Below, in pieces: positions 1-8,898 of a stretch of DNA of 61,957 nucleotides; position 1 is the first letter of the stretch; every line of letters begins with the position of its first letter. A program made the translations under genes and the position numbers. Origin of the DNA: Staphylococcus sp. (GTDB lineage: Bacteria > Bacteroidota > Bacteroidia > Bacteroidales > Muribaculaceae); NCBI GenBank assembly GCA_023665865.1, contig JAMPDC010000001.1:508795-570751 (forward strand). The letters are read 5' to 3'. The notes beneath the pieces were generated by a model. It made no database searches and had not been told where the DNA came from. It worked only from the letters and a program-made list of their open reading frames with translations.

Positions 1-1
1 C

Positions 2-2917
2 GACGGTACCAACATGCTCGACGAGGTCATCACTGTCGCCTACGGTACCGCAAAGCGCTCAGCCTTCACCGGTTCTGCCTCGGTGCTCGACGCTTCAGAG
101 ATCGAAGCCGTTCAGGTTACCAACCCTGTTGACGCTCTCAAGGGCAAGGTGTCAGGTGTACAGATAAACTCTGCATCAGGCGCTCCCGGCACATCAAGCC
201 CCACAGTGCTCATCCGCGGTATTTCTTCAATCAACGCAGGCAACTCACCTCTCATCGTGCTCGACGGCACTCCCTATGACGGTGGCCTCGACAATATCTC
301 TACCCAGGACATCGAGTCAATGACTGTCCTCAAGGATGCTGCATCCAATGCCCTCTATGGTGCACGTGGTGCCAACGGTGTCATCCTTATCACCACCAAG
401 CGCGGTCAGCAGGGTTCTGCCCGTGTGACTCTCGACGCAAAGTGGGGTTCTAACTCACGCGCCATCAGCGACTACGATGTAATCACCTCTCCCGCTGCAT
501 ACTACGAAATGTATGGCCGCGCGCTCGGCAACTATGCACAGAAGGTCGGTGGCTATGACGCAGACCGCGCTCTCGCCTTTGCCAACGCCAACCTCATCGG
601 TCAGCTCGGCTACAATGTCTACACTCTTCCCGAGGGTGAAAACATGCTCGTCAACGGCTACAAGCTCAACCCCAACGCTGTCATGGGCAGTCTCTTCACT
701 GCCGAAAACGGTGAGCAGTATTACCTCACTCCCGACAACTGGAGCGACGCTATCTACAAGAATGCTCTCCGTCAGGAATATAACCTCTCTGTATCACAGG
801 CTTCAGACAAGAGTTCATTCTACGCTTCTGCAAGCTACCTCAACAACGAAGGTATCGTAACCAACTCAGGCTACGAGCGCTTCACCGGCCGTCTCTCTGC
901 TGACGTACAGGCCAAGAGCTGGCTCAAGGTAGGTGCCAACATGTCATACACCCACTATGAGTCTAAGTTCAACGGTGATGACGGTAGCTCTGCTTCATCG
1001 GGCAACATCTTCGCTGTCAACAATCAGCTCGCTCCTATCTATCCCCTCTACGTCCGTGACGCCCAGGGCAACATCATGAAAGACTCAAACGGCAACACCA
1101 TGTATGACTACGGTGATGGCATGGAACTCGGTCTTCCCCAGCGTCCTGTCTTCTCTCAGGCCAACCCCCTCTCGCAGAACATTCTCGATGTCAGCAAGTC
1201 AAACGGTAATGCAATGACCGCCAACGGTTTCGCTGAGATCCGCTTCCTCCGCGACTTCAAGTTCACCACCAACAACTCCGTGAACCTGTATGAAACCCGC
1301 CAGACCAACGTGACCAACCCCTTCTACGGCCAGTATGCGACCTCTAACGGTATCGTCTACAAGTATTCTTTCCGCCGTATCGACTACACCTACCAGCAGC
1401 TCCTCAACTGGGCCCGCCAGTTCGGTGACCACAACATCAACGTCCTCCTCGGCCACGAGAACTACTGGAACAAATATTCTTACCTCTACGCTTCACGCTC
1501 CAACATGCTTCTCCCCGGCAACGAGGAACTCGACGGTGCCATCCTCGACGGCAGCAGCTCTTCATACGAGACTGACTACAACAACGAAGGTTGGTTCGGC
1601 CGTATCAACTACGACTACGACAGCAAGTATTTCGGCAGCGTATCTCTCCGCCGTGACGCATCTTCACGTTTCGATCCCGAAAACCGCTGGGGTACATTCT
1701 GGTCAGCATCCGCTGCATGGATCATCTCCAAGGAAGCTTTCTTCCAGGCACCCTGGGTCGACATGTTGAAGCTCAAAGTCTCTTACGGTGAGCAGGGTAA
1801 CGACAATATCGGTAACTTCCGCTATGTCAACACCTACACCATTACAAATGCAGGTGGTCACCCCGCCGCTATCCCCAACACCCTCGGCAACAAGAACATC
1901 ACCTGGGAAAAGGGTGGCAACCTCAACTATGGTGTCGACTTCTCACTCTTCAACGAGCGCCTCACCGGTACCATCGAAGGCTTCTACCGCAAGACCTCAG
2001 ACATGCTCTTCTCATTCCCGCTCCCCCCGAGCTACGGTTACACCTCATACTACGACAACGTTGGCGATATGGTCAACAAGGGCTTCGAAATCGACCTCCA
2101 CGGCGATATCATCCGCACACGCGACATCACTTGGAGCGTCAACGCCAACCTCACCTGGTATAAGAACAAGATTTCACGTCTCCCCGAAGAGCGCAAGACT
2201 ATGACAGTCGACGGTGTCGAAGGCTACAGCAACGGCAGCTACTTCTATGGCGAAGGTGAATCACTCTACACCTACCGCATCAAGCGCTTCGCCGGTGTCA
2301 ACAAGGAGAACGGTGCCTCTATGTGGTACTACAACGTGAAGGATAAAAACGGCAAGCCCACAGGTGAAATCAAAACAACTGAAAACTACAGCCAGGGTGA
2401 CTTCTACCTCTGTGGCACCGCACTTCCCGACGTCTACGGTGGTTTCGGAACATCGCTCAGCGCCTACGGTTTCGACCTCCAGCTCGACTTCACTTACCAG
2501 CTCGGCGGACAAGTGTATGACGGCACTTATGCAAGCCTCATGGCAAGCCCCTATCAGACTTCACGCGGCCGTGCAATGCACAAGGATCTCTACAACGCAT
2601 GGACTCCCGAGAATACCAACTCAAACATTCCTTACATGTACTACTCTGACCAGTACGTGACCTCGACCTCGGACCGCTTCCTCACCAGCGCATCTTACCT
2701 CGCTCTCCAGAGCATCAACTTCGGCTACACCCTTCCAACTAAGGTCACCAAGAAGATCGACGTCAACAAGATCCGTCTCTATCTCTCTTGCGACAACGTA
2801 GCTCTCTGGTCAAAGCGCAAGGGTCTTGATCCCCGCCAGTCAATCACCGGTTCTGTGACCAACGCTTACTACGCTCCTATCCGTACAATCTCCGGTGGTA
2901 TTAATGTTTCATTCTAA
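2..2917 (+). CDS. SusC/RagA-family TonB-dependent outer membrane transporter, 5' partial
   Basis: The frame is open from the window edge, so the true start, signal peptide and carboxypeptidase-regulatory-like domain lie upstream. What is visible begins at the LDEVITVAYG segment that precedes the plug, followed by the plug (VLIRGISS, PLIVLDGTPYDGG, IESMTVLKDAASNALYGARGANG) and then a long 22-strand type barrel rich in alternating aromatic residues, ending in a terminal Phe (NVSF) as expected for BAM insertion. SusC proteins import oligosaccharides or peptides across the outer membrane with a SusD lid lipoprotein. The partner follows after 18 bases. No glycoside hydrolase or regulator follows, so the substrate cannot be read from context. 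The methionine at position 14 is internal, not a start. Confidence 0.95.
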   Translation, partial: DGTNMLDEVITVAYGTAKRSAFTGSASVLDASEIEAVQVTNPVDALKGKVSGVQINSASGAPGTSSPTVLIRGISSINAGNSPLIVLDGTPYDGGLDNISTQDIESMTVLKDAASNALYGARGANGVILITTKRGQQGSARVTLDAKWGSNSRAISDYDVITSPAAYYEMYGRALGNYAQKVGGYDADRALAFANANLIGQLGYNVYTLPEGENMLVNGYKLNPNAVMGSLFTAENGEQYYLTPDNWSDAIYKNALRQEYNLSVSQASDKSSFYASASYLNNEGIVTNSGYERFTGRLSADVQAKSWLKVGANMSYTHYESKFNGDDGSSASSGNIFAVNNQLAPIYPLYVRDAQGNIMKDSNGNTMYDYGDGMELGLPQRPVFSQANPLSQNILDVSKSNGNAMTANGFAEIRFLRDFKFTTNNSVNLYETRQTNVTNPFYGQYATSNGIVYKYSFRRIDYTYQQLLNWARQFGDHNINVLLGHENYWNKYSYLYASRSNMLLPGNEELDGAILDGSSSSYETDYNNEGWFGRINYDYDSKYFGSVSLRRDASSRFDPENRWGTFWSASAAWIISKEAFFQAPWVDMLKLKVSYGEQGNDNIGNFRYVNTYTITNAGGHPAAIPNTLGNKNITWEKGGNLNYGVDFSLFNERLTGTIEGFYRKTSDMLFSFPLPPSYGYTSYYDNVGDMVNKGFEIDLHGDIIRTRDITWSVNANLTWYKNKISRLPEERKTMTVDGVEGYSNGSYFYGEGESLYTYRIKRFAGVNKENGASMWYYNVKDKNGKPTGEIKTTENYSQGDFYLCGTALPDVYGGFGTSLSAYGFDLQLDFTYQLGGQVYDGTYASLMASPYQTSRGRAMHKDLYNAWTPENTNSNIPYMYYSDQYVTSTSDRFLTSASYLALQSINFGYTLPTKVTKKIDVNKIRLYLSCDNVALWSKRKGLDPRQSITGSVTNAYYAPIRTISGGINVSF

Positions 2918-2935
2918 CAAAGCAGACTATAAGCA

Positions 2936-4573
2936 ATGAAAACCATATTCAAATCAACACTCGTCCTTGCATTTGCAGCGGGTATGGGACTGACTTCCTG
3001 CGTGGAAGAGGTCTTCCCCACCAGCAGTGTCACCCAGGATCAGCTTGAGTCATCTGAAAAGGCCGGCGAAGCCATGATCTACGCGATGCCCGGCTTCATG
3101 GTCAACTGGAACACCACCGGTGCAGACTGGCACGGTGACTTCGGTTACTCATCAATGATGCACATCCGCGACTGCATGACCGGTGACATGTCGATCCTCG
3201 GACTCGGATTGAACTACAACCAGTGGTCAAACTATACCCAGATCGTTTACCTCGGTCAGAACTATGCATCCGTACAGCGCCTTTGGAACTACTATACCCA
3301 GCAGGTACTCGCATGCAACAAGGCTCTTGGCACATATACAGCAGATGTCACCAGCGACTACGACAAGGGTGCGCGTGCAACAGCTCTCGCTTTCCGCGCC
3401 ATGACCTATCTCGACATGGCCCGCTGGTATGAGTTCCTCCCCAACAACAACACTTCACCTATCACCAGCGACGGCAATAATGTGACCAACCTCACAGTGC
3501 CCATCGTTACTGAGAACACCACTGAGGAAGAAGCACGCAACAATCCCCGCGCTACCCGCGAGGAGATGTTCAACTTCATCCTTTCCGATCTCCAGTATGC
3601 CGAAGAGAATATCAGAAAGGCCTCTTATGGCACTATCCTTCTCCCCGACCTCGGTTGTGTCTACGGCCTCTATGCCCGCCTCTACATGTGGGTCGAGAAC
3701 TATCCCAAGGCAGCCGAATATGCTGAGCTCGCCATCAACGCCAGCGGTTGCTCACCCCTCTCCCAGGAGCAGTGGACCAATGTCAACTCCGGCTTCAACT
3801 CTCTCGACAATCCCTCATGGATGTGGGGTCTGAAGTTTGAGAAGGAGAACGACGCTGTCCAGACCGGTATCTGCAACTGGACCTCAATGATGTCGCCCGA
3901 GGCTGAATATGGCTATGCAGCCGTAGGTGCCGCTCCTATCATCGACGCATCAATGTATGCCCGCATCTCTGACACTGACTTCCGCAAACTCTCTTGGATC
4001 GTGCCCAGCGCCAAGTCTCCCCTCGTCTATGACTTCCCCCTTGTCAACGAGGCTGACCGCGGATATTATGTCTACTACTTCCCCTACGCTTCTATCAAGT
4101 TCCGTCCCGGTATGGGCAACTGCACTGACACTAACGTAGGCTCTGCAACCGCCGTTCCCGTGATGCGCGTTGAGGAAATGTATTTCATCCACGCCGAAGC
4201 TCTCGCCCACAGCAATCCCGCTGCCGGCAAGCAGGCTCTCGAGCAGTTCATGACCAGCTACCGCGATCCCAACTACACCTGCAACGTGAGCGACATGGAT
4301 GCAGTGGTTGAGGAAATTGTCTTCCAGAAGCGCGTTGAGCTCTGGGGCGAAGGTCAGGCTCTCTGGGACATCAAGCGTCTGAACTACTCTGTGACCCGTG
4401 CATACGAAGGCTCTAACTTCTACGAGGAGTCTCAGCACAACACCATCGGCCGTCCGGCATGGATGAACATGGTTATCGTCCAGACTGAGAGCAACAACAA
4501 CTCGGCTCTCGACGGATGGAACAACCCTGACATCCCCGACAGCTACTCGACTGCTGTAACCGAGAACATCTAA
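2936..4573 (+). CDS. SusD/RagB-family nutrient-binding outer membrane lipoprotein
   Basis: 545 residues. The signal peptide ends in a lipobox (LTSC, Cys at about 22), so the mature protein is a lipoprotein, surface-exposed in this family. The helical TPR-like fold is suggested by the segments around RATALAFRAMTYLDMARWYE and VYGLYARLYMWVENYPKAAE. The C-terminal RagB/SusD domain shows EIVFQKRVELWGEGQALWDI, the usual closing motif before the end. It sits 18 bases after the SusC gene and is presumably co-transcribed and forms the lid on that transporter. A strong intrinsic terminator follows at 4601. The substrate is unknown. Confidence 0.95.
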   Translation: MKTIFKSTLVLAFAAGMGLTSCVEEVFPTSSVTQDQLESSEKAGEAMIYAMPGFMVNWNTTGADWHGDFGYSSMMHIRDCMTGDMSILGLGLNYNQWSNYTQIVYLGQNYASVQRLWNYYTQQVLACNKALGTYTADVTSDYDKGARATALAFRAMTYLDMARWYEFLPNNNTSPITSDGNNVTNLTVPIVTENTTEEEARNNPRATREEMFNFILSDLQYAEENIRKASYGTILLPDLGCVYGLYARLYMWVENYPKAAEYAELAINASGCSPLSQEQWTNVNSGFNSLDNPSWMWGLKFEKENDAVQTGICNWTSMMSPEAEYGYAAVGAAPIIDASMYARISDTDFRKLSWIVPSAKSPLVYDFPLVNEADRGYYVYYFPYASIKFRPGMGNCTDTNVGSATAVPVMRVEEMYFIHAEALAHSNPAAGKQALEQFMTSYRDPNYTCNVSDMDAVVEEIVFQKRVELWGEGQALWDIKRLNYSVTRAYEGSNFYEESQHNTIGRPAWMNMVIVQTESNNNSALDGWNNPDIPDSYSTAVTENI

Positions 4574-4600
4574 TCAGCACAGATATCCAAATCCCGATAC

Positions 4601-4640
4601 GCACCCGGTCAAATCCCCTTTGGCCGGGTGCTTCTTTTTA
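4601..4640 (+). terminator. Intrinsic terminator of the susCD unit
   Basis: A 10-bp stem, GCACCCGGTC (4601-4610) with GGCCGGGTGC (4622-4631), one G-U pair, an 11-base loop and a T-rich tail (4632-4639). It lies 27 bases after the SusD stop codon. Confidence 0.85.
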
Positions 4641-5146
4641 GTCGAGAATCGTGAGTCGAGAGTCGGAAGTCATGAGTTGCCTGAAAGATAGCTCCTACCG
4701 GAGGCAGGATAGTCGTGAGTCGAGAGTCAGAAGTCAGGAGTCAGGAGTCAGGAGTCGTCTGAAGGATGGCTCCTGCCGGAGGCAGGATAGTCGTGAGTCG
4801 AGAGTCAGAAGTCATGAGTCGCCTGAAGGATAGCTCCTGCCGGAGGCAGGAGGGTCATGATGAAACCCCAGGCAAGGCCTGGGGACATCTGACGTGTATA
4901 TAGCAGAGCCTCGGAGAGGCAAGTCATGGCTGAGAGAGACGGGTATATCTGATATACGGCTCACGTTTATAGCGCCTCTCCGAGGCGCCAATTTAATATG
5001 ACTTGTCCTACCCCAGGCGATGCCTGGGGTTTCTGCACGACCCTCCTGCCTCCGGCAGGAGCTATCCGTCAGACGACTCTCGACTTCCGACTCTCTACTT
5101 CTGACTTCTGACTCCTGACTTCCGACTCACGACTCTCGACTTTCAA
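4641..5146. repeat. Nested palindromic repeat array
   Basis: This 500-base gap holds no credible gene. The left arm has three degenerate copies (starting about 4641, 4711 and 4791) of a unit built from GAGTCGA/GAAGTCA-like heptads followed by CTCCTGCCGGAGGCAGGA. The right arm (about 5037-5146) is an inverted copy. In between are paired palindromes: CCCCAGGC...GCCTGGGG at 4866-4884 and again at 5011-5029, GCCTC-GGA-GAGGC at 4908-4920, GCGCCTC-TCC-GAGGCGC at 4972-4988, and GTATATC-T-GATATAC at 4943-4957. The whole array is therefore roughly symmetric about 4950 and could fold into a large cruciform. A 60-codon frame inside the left arm is a by-product of the heptad repeat. Confidence 0.85.
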
Positions 5147-5156
5147 CTAAAATCCT

Positions 5157-5165
5157 TATCTTTGC
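5157..5165 (+). promoter_or_regulatory. Promoter -7 element of tadA (possible leaderless start)
   Basis: TATCTTTGC matches the Bacteroidetes -7 consensus TAnnTTTG exactly and ends only 4 bases before the tadA ATG. Transcription starting 5-8 bases downstream of the element would begin at or inside the start codon. Confidence 0.6.
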
Positions 5166-5169
5166 ATCC

Positions 5170-5619
5170 ATGAATCAGATTGAACTTGACGAGAAGTATA
5201 TGCGTATGGCGCTTGCTGAAGCCAGGCAGGCACTTGAGTTGGATGAAGTGCCTATCGGTGCAGTGATCGTGACTCCACGCGGCATGATTGCCGGACGTGG
5301 CCATAACCTCACCGAAGCCCTCGCTGATGTGTCGGCCCACGCCGAGATGCAAGCCATAACCGCAGGTGCGATGACTCTCGGAGGGAAATATCTCCAGGGC
5401 TGCACTCTATATGTGACGGTCGAACCGTGTCTGATGTGTGCCGGAGCCATCGGCTGGGCCCAGATAGGACGCATAGTCTACGGAGCTTCCGATCCCAAGC
5501 GTGGCTACCGCTCGCTGACCTCACGCTCCCCCTTCCATCCCAAGGCTACGGTGACCGCCGGAGTGCTTGAGGAAGAATGTGGAGAGCTGATGCGCACTTT
5601 TTTCAAGGCCAAACGTTAG
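5170..5619 (+). CDS. tadA: tRNA-specific adenosine deaminase TadA
   Basis: 149 residues, the normal length for the family. TadA converts adenosine to inosine at the wobble position of tRNA-Arg(ACG). Zinc and catalytic motifs are intact: HAEMQA (His and catalytic Glu, about residues 57-62) and PCLMCAGA (the PCxxC pair, about 86-90). The start at 5170 is preferred over the internal ATG ten codons later because family members have about ten residues before the first helix, although the -7 element sits almost on top of it. The sirtuin gene follows after 31 bases and may be co-transcribed. Confidence 0.95.
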   Translation: MNQIELDEKYMRMALAEARQALELDEVPIGAVIVTPRGMIAGRGHNLTEALADVSAHAEMQAITAGAMTLGGKYLQGCTLYVTVEPCLMCAGAIGWAQIGRIVYGASDPKRGYRSLTSRSPFHPKATVTAGVLEEECGELMRTFFKAKR

Positions 5620-5650
5620 AAATTTCAAAGAACAATCACAACCCTCTGAA

Positions 5651-6349
5651 ATGAAAAAGAAAAAACTTGTCATCTCCTCGGGCGCAGGCATCTCCGCCGA
5701 GTCGGGTATCTCGACCTTCCGCGACGCCGACGGTCTTTGGGAAAACTATCCGGTGATGGATGTCTGTAGTGCCGACGGCTTCGCCCGCAACCCGGCTCTG
5801 GTCCACCAGTTTTACAACGAACGGCGCAAAGGCCTTGTGAAATGCAGCCCTAATGCCGCCCATCTCGCCCTTGTGGAACTCGAGAAGTGGTATGACGTCT
5901 ATGTCATCACCCAGAATGTCGACGACCTCCATGAGCGTGCCGGAAGTTCGAAGATACTGCATCTGCATGGCGAGCTGATGAAGGTGCGCTCCATGCGCGA
6001 CGAGACGCGCCTCTACACCCTCGACGAGCAGCATCTCGAGACCTCGCCCGACACCCGCGACAAGTATGGCGATCCGGTGCGCCCCCACATAGTCTTCTTC
6101 CAGGAGGCAGTCCCCAACATCGAGCGGGCCATCGAGTGGACCGAGCAGGCCGACATCTTCGCTGTCATAGGCACCTCGCTCGCAGTCTATCCCGCCGCCA
6201 GTCTGCTCCACTACGTGCGCCCGGGAGTGCCCGTCTACTACATCGACCCGCGTCCGGCCCCGGTGCCACAGAATGTCCATGTCATCGCCGATCCCGCCAC
6301 CGTGGGTGTGGCCCGACTCGTTGAGCTCCTGCGCCCAAAAGAGGGATGA
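5651..6349 (+). CDS. cobB: NAD-dependent protein deacylase, SIR2/CobB family
   Basis: 232 residues, cytoplasmic. Sirtuins remove acyl groups from lysine using NAD+. The NAD site motifs are present: SSGAGISAESGI near the N-terminus, TQNVDDLHERAG, HLHGE (catalytic His) and GTSLAVYPA. A Y-x-x-R pair (FYNERR) in the position that gives class III sirtuins a taste for succinyl and malonyl lysine is visible. The segment after HLHG that normally carries the zinc-ribbon cysteines (residues about 110-150) contains no cysteine, so this is a zinc-less form, which I believe is common in Bacteroidetes. Deacylase versus deacetylase preference is inference. Confidence 0.9.
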   Translation: MKKKKLVISSGAGISAESGISTFRDADGLWENYPVMDVCSADGFARNPALVHQFYNERRKGLVKCSPNAAHLALVELEKWYDVYVITQNVDDLHERAGSSKILHLHGELMKVRSMRDETRLYTLDEQHLETSPDTRDKYGDPVRPHIVFFQEAVPNIERAIEWTEQADIFAVIGTSLAVYPAASLLHYVRPGVPVYYIDPRPAPVPQNVHVIADPATVGVARLVELLRPKEG

Positions 6350-6417
6350 AAGGCCGGCAAGAGCGGGCTAAATGTGATAAATTGTTAAACGATTAACGCT
6401 TATTTAATAGATTTTTA

Positions 6418-6426
6418 TACCTTTGC
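6418..6426 (+). promoter_or_regulatory. Promoter -7 element of topA
   Basis: TACCTTTGC is an exact TAnnTTTG match in an AT-rich stretch. A weak TTA (6393-6395) lies 22 bases upstream where a -33 TTG would be. It gives a leader of about 80 bases before topA. Confidence 0.65.
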
Positions 6427-6432
6427 GGTCTG

Positions 6433-6513
6433 AATCGCAGGGCCGGAACAGGGTTTCGACCCTCTGCCGCCTACCCTACGCTGTCAGGCGGTGGACACAC
6501 ACCTAAAGAGAAT
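6433..6513 (+). promoter_or_regulatory. Structured topA leader
   Basis: Two hairpins follow the promoter. The first is AGGGT-TTCG-ACCCT (6450-6463), a UUCG-type tetraloop, with an outer GCAG/CTGC pair (6437-6440 with 6464-6467). The second is CCGCCT (6467-6472) with AGGCGG (6486-6491). The two share base 6467 and could compete. They end about 20 bases before the topA start. Confidence 0.45.
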
Positions 6514-8856
6514 ATGTTGAAAAACCTCGTCATAGTAGAGTCTCCGGCAAAGGCCAAGACTATCGAAAAATTTCTCGGCAAGGACTATAAGGTCATGTCG
6601 AGCTACGGTCACATCCGCGACCTACGCAAGAAAGACATAAGCATCAAAGTTGACTCTGATTTCCAACCGGTCTACGAAATACCGGCCGACAAGAAAAACC
6701 TCGTTGCAGAGCTGAAGAAGGCCGCCAAGGAAGCCGAGACGGTCTGGCTCGCATCTGATGAGGACCGCGAGGGTGAGGCCATCGCCTGGCATCTCTATGA
6801 GGTGCTCGGACTGAAGCCCGACAATACCCGCCGCATCGTCTTCCACGAAATCACCAAAAACGCAATTCTCAACGCCATCGAGAATCCCCGCGACATCGAC
6901 CTTCACCTCGTCGACGCGCAGCAGGCACGCCGTGTGCTCGACCGTCTTGTGGGTTTTGAGCTCTCGCCCGTGCTCTGGAAAAAGATCAAGCCGGCGCTGT
7001 CGGCCGGACGAGTGCAGTCGGTGGCAGTCCGTCTCATCGTCGACCGCGAGAATGAGATCAACAGCTTCACCTCCGAGCCCTACTACCGAGTGACGGCTCT
7101 CTTCACTGTCCCCGGAGGCTCACAGCTCCGTGCGGAACTGTCGAAACGTCTGCCCGACGAAGCCTCGGCCCGGGAGTTTCTCGAAGCATGCAAAAAAGCG
7201 GCTTTCACCGTCACTGACATCAATGTCAAACCACTGAAGAAGTCGCCCGCTCCCCCCTTCACCACCTCCACGCTCCAGCAGGAGGCTGGCCGCAAGCTCG
7301 GATTTACCGTCTCGCAGACCATGATGATAGCCCAGAAACTCTATGAGGCAGGTCATATCACCTATATGCGTACCGACTCGCTCAACCTCTCGCAGCTGGC
7401 CATCTCGACCATCTCGCGTCTCATCACCGACGAGCTCGGAGAGCGCTATCTGAAGGTGCGCCGCTACCACACCAACTCCAAAGGCGCGCAGGAAGCCCAC
7501 GAAGCCATCCGCCCGACATATATCGACAAGGAAACAATCGACGGCACAGCGCAGGAGAAGCGCCTCTACCGTCTCATACGCCTCCGCACCATGGCCTCGC
7601 AGATGGCCGACGCAGAATTTGAGAAGACGACGGTCGACATCAGCCCCTCGGGACGACCCGAACACTTCACATCGACAGGCGAGGTCATCAAGTTTGACGG
7701 CTTCCTCAAAGTCTATCTCGAAGGTAACGATGATGATACAGCCGACGCAGACGACTCGACCATCCTCCCCCCGCTCTCGACAGGAGAGATGCTGACAGCC
7801 CAGTCAATCACCGCCTCCGAGCGCTTCACACTCGCACCTCCGCGCTACACCGAGTCGTCGCTCGTCAAGAAGATGGAGGAGCTCGGCATCGGCCGCCCGT
7901 CGACCTATGCCCCGACCATCTCCACCATCCAGCACCGCGAATATATAGTCAAAGGAGAGAAACCGGGCGAGAAACGCTCCTACAAGGTGCTCACCCTCGG
8001 TTCAGACGGCAAGATCGCCTCTGTGACCCGCAGCGAGAACGTAGGTGCCGAGAAAGGCAAGCTCATCCCTACTGACACAGGCATCATCGTCAACGAATTT
8101 CTCACCCAGCACTTCCCCGACATCCTCGACTATGACTTCACAGCCGACATGGAGCAGAAGTTTGACCGCATCGCCGAGGGTGAGAGCAACTGGAATCAGG
8201 AGATAGCCCGCTTCTACGGCCTTTTCCACCCCGAAGTTGAGAAAGCCAACGAGCTCCGCACCGAGCATAAGGTCGGTGAGCGTGTGCTCGGCACCGATCC
8301 CGCCACAGGCGAGCCTGTCTCGGTCAAGATCGGACGCTTCGGACCCATAGTCCAGATTGGTTCCGCAGATTCAAAGGATAAACCCCGCTTCGCATCGCTG
8401 CGCAAAGACCAGAGTGTGTTTGACATCCAGCTTGCCGACGCTCTGAAGCTCTTTGAACTCCCCCGGGAGGTAGGCGAGTTTGAGGGAAAGCCCGTCATCG
8501 CTGCCATCGGACGCTTCGGGCCTTACCTGCGCCACAATGGGAAGTTTGTGAGCATCCCAAAGGAGATCGCACCCACAGCTATCACCATCGAAGAAGCCGA
8601 GGAACTCATCAAGTCAAAGCGTGAGGCCGACAGCAATAAGGTGGTCAAGACCTTCGACGAGGATCCCGACATCCAGATACTCAACGGACGCTACGGAGTC
8701 TACATCGCTTGCAAAAAGAGCAACTACAAGATTCCCAAAACTGTCACCAACCCCGCCGACCTTACCCTTGAGGAAGTCAAGACCATCATTGAGCAGCAGG
8801 ACAACGCACCCAAGCGTCCTGCCCGCCGCACAGCCTCACGGACCAAGAAGCAGTGA
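6514..8856 (+). CDS. topA: DNA topoisomerase I (type IA)
   Basis: 780 residues. It relaxes negative supercoils by nicking one strand through a 5'-phosphotyrosine. The TOPRIM domain starts at residue 4 (VIVESPAKAKTIEKFLG, with ASDEDREGEA at about 80-89). The catalytic tyrosine is Y284 in TYMRTDS. GRPSTYAPTI lies in the later core. The C-terminus has no Cys4 zinc ribbons and instead carries three repeats of the GRFGPY type (GRFGPIVQIG, GRFGPYLRHN, GRYGVYIACK), followed by a basic tail (PARRTASRTKKQ). This is the usual Bacteroidetes architecture. The pseudouridine synthase gene follows 42 bases downstream. Confidence 0.97.
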   Translation: MLKNLVIVESPAKAKTIEKFLGKDYKVMSSYGHIRDLRKKDISIKVDSDFQPVYEIPADKKNLVAELKKAAKEAETVWLASDEDREGEAIAWHLYEVLGLKPDNTRRIVFHEITKNAILNAIENPRDIDLHLVDAQQARRVLDRLVGFELSPVLWKKIKPALSAGRVQSVAVRLIVDRENEINSFTSEPYYRVTALFTVPGGSQLRAELSKRLPDEASAREFLEACKKAAFTVTDINVKPLKKSPAPPFTTSTLQQEAGRKLGFTVSQTMMIAQKLYEAGHITYMRTDSLNLSQLAISTISRLITDELGERYLKVRRYHTNSKGAQEAHEAIRPTYIDKETIDGTAQEKRLYRLIRLRTMASQMADAEFEKTTVDISPSGRPEHFTSTGEVIKFDGFLKVYLEGNDDDTADADDSTILPPLSTGEMLTAQSITASERFTLAPPRYTESSLVKKMEELGIGRPSTYAPTISTIQHREYIVKGEKPGEKRSYKVLTLGSDGKIASVTRSENVGAEKGKLIPTDTGIIVNEFLTQHFPDILDYDFTADMEQKFDRIAEGESNWNQEIARFYGLFHPEVEKANELRTEHKVGERVLGTDPATGEPVSVKIGRFGPIVQIGSADSKDKPRFASLRKDQSVFDIQLADALKLFELPREVGEFEGKPVIAAIGRFGPYLRHNGKFVSIPKEIAPTAITIEEAEELIKSKREADSNKVVKTFDEDPDIQILNGRYGVYIACKKSNYKIPKTVTNPADLTLEEVKTIIEQQDNAPKRPARRTASRTKKQ

Positions 8857-8898
8857 GTCGGTATAGTCCCTATTATTTAGCCCAAAAGTCCTGATTTT

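Noticed and set aside
4651-4833. 60-codon frame in the left arm of the repeat array
   Set aside because: It is a translation of the heptad repeat (SRESEVMS-like), has no promoter, and the arm is repeated and inverted.
4641-5146. CRISPR array
   Set aside because: The units contain no unique spacers and occur as inverse copies; no cas genes are near.
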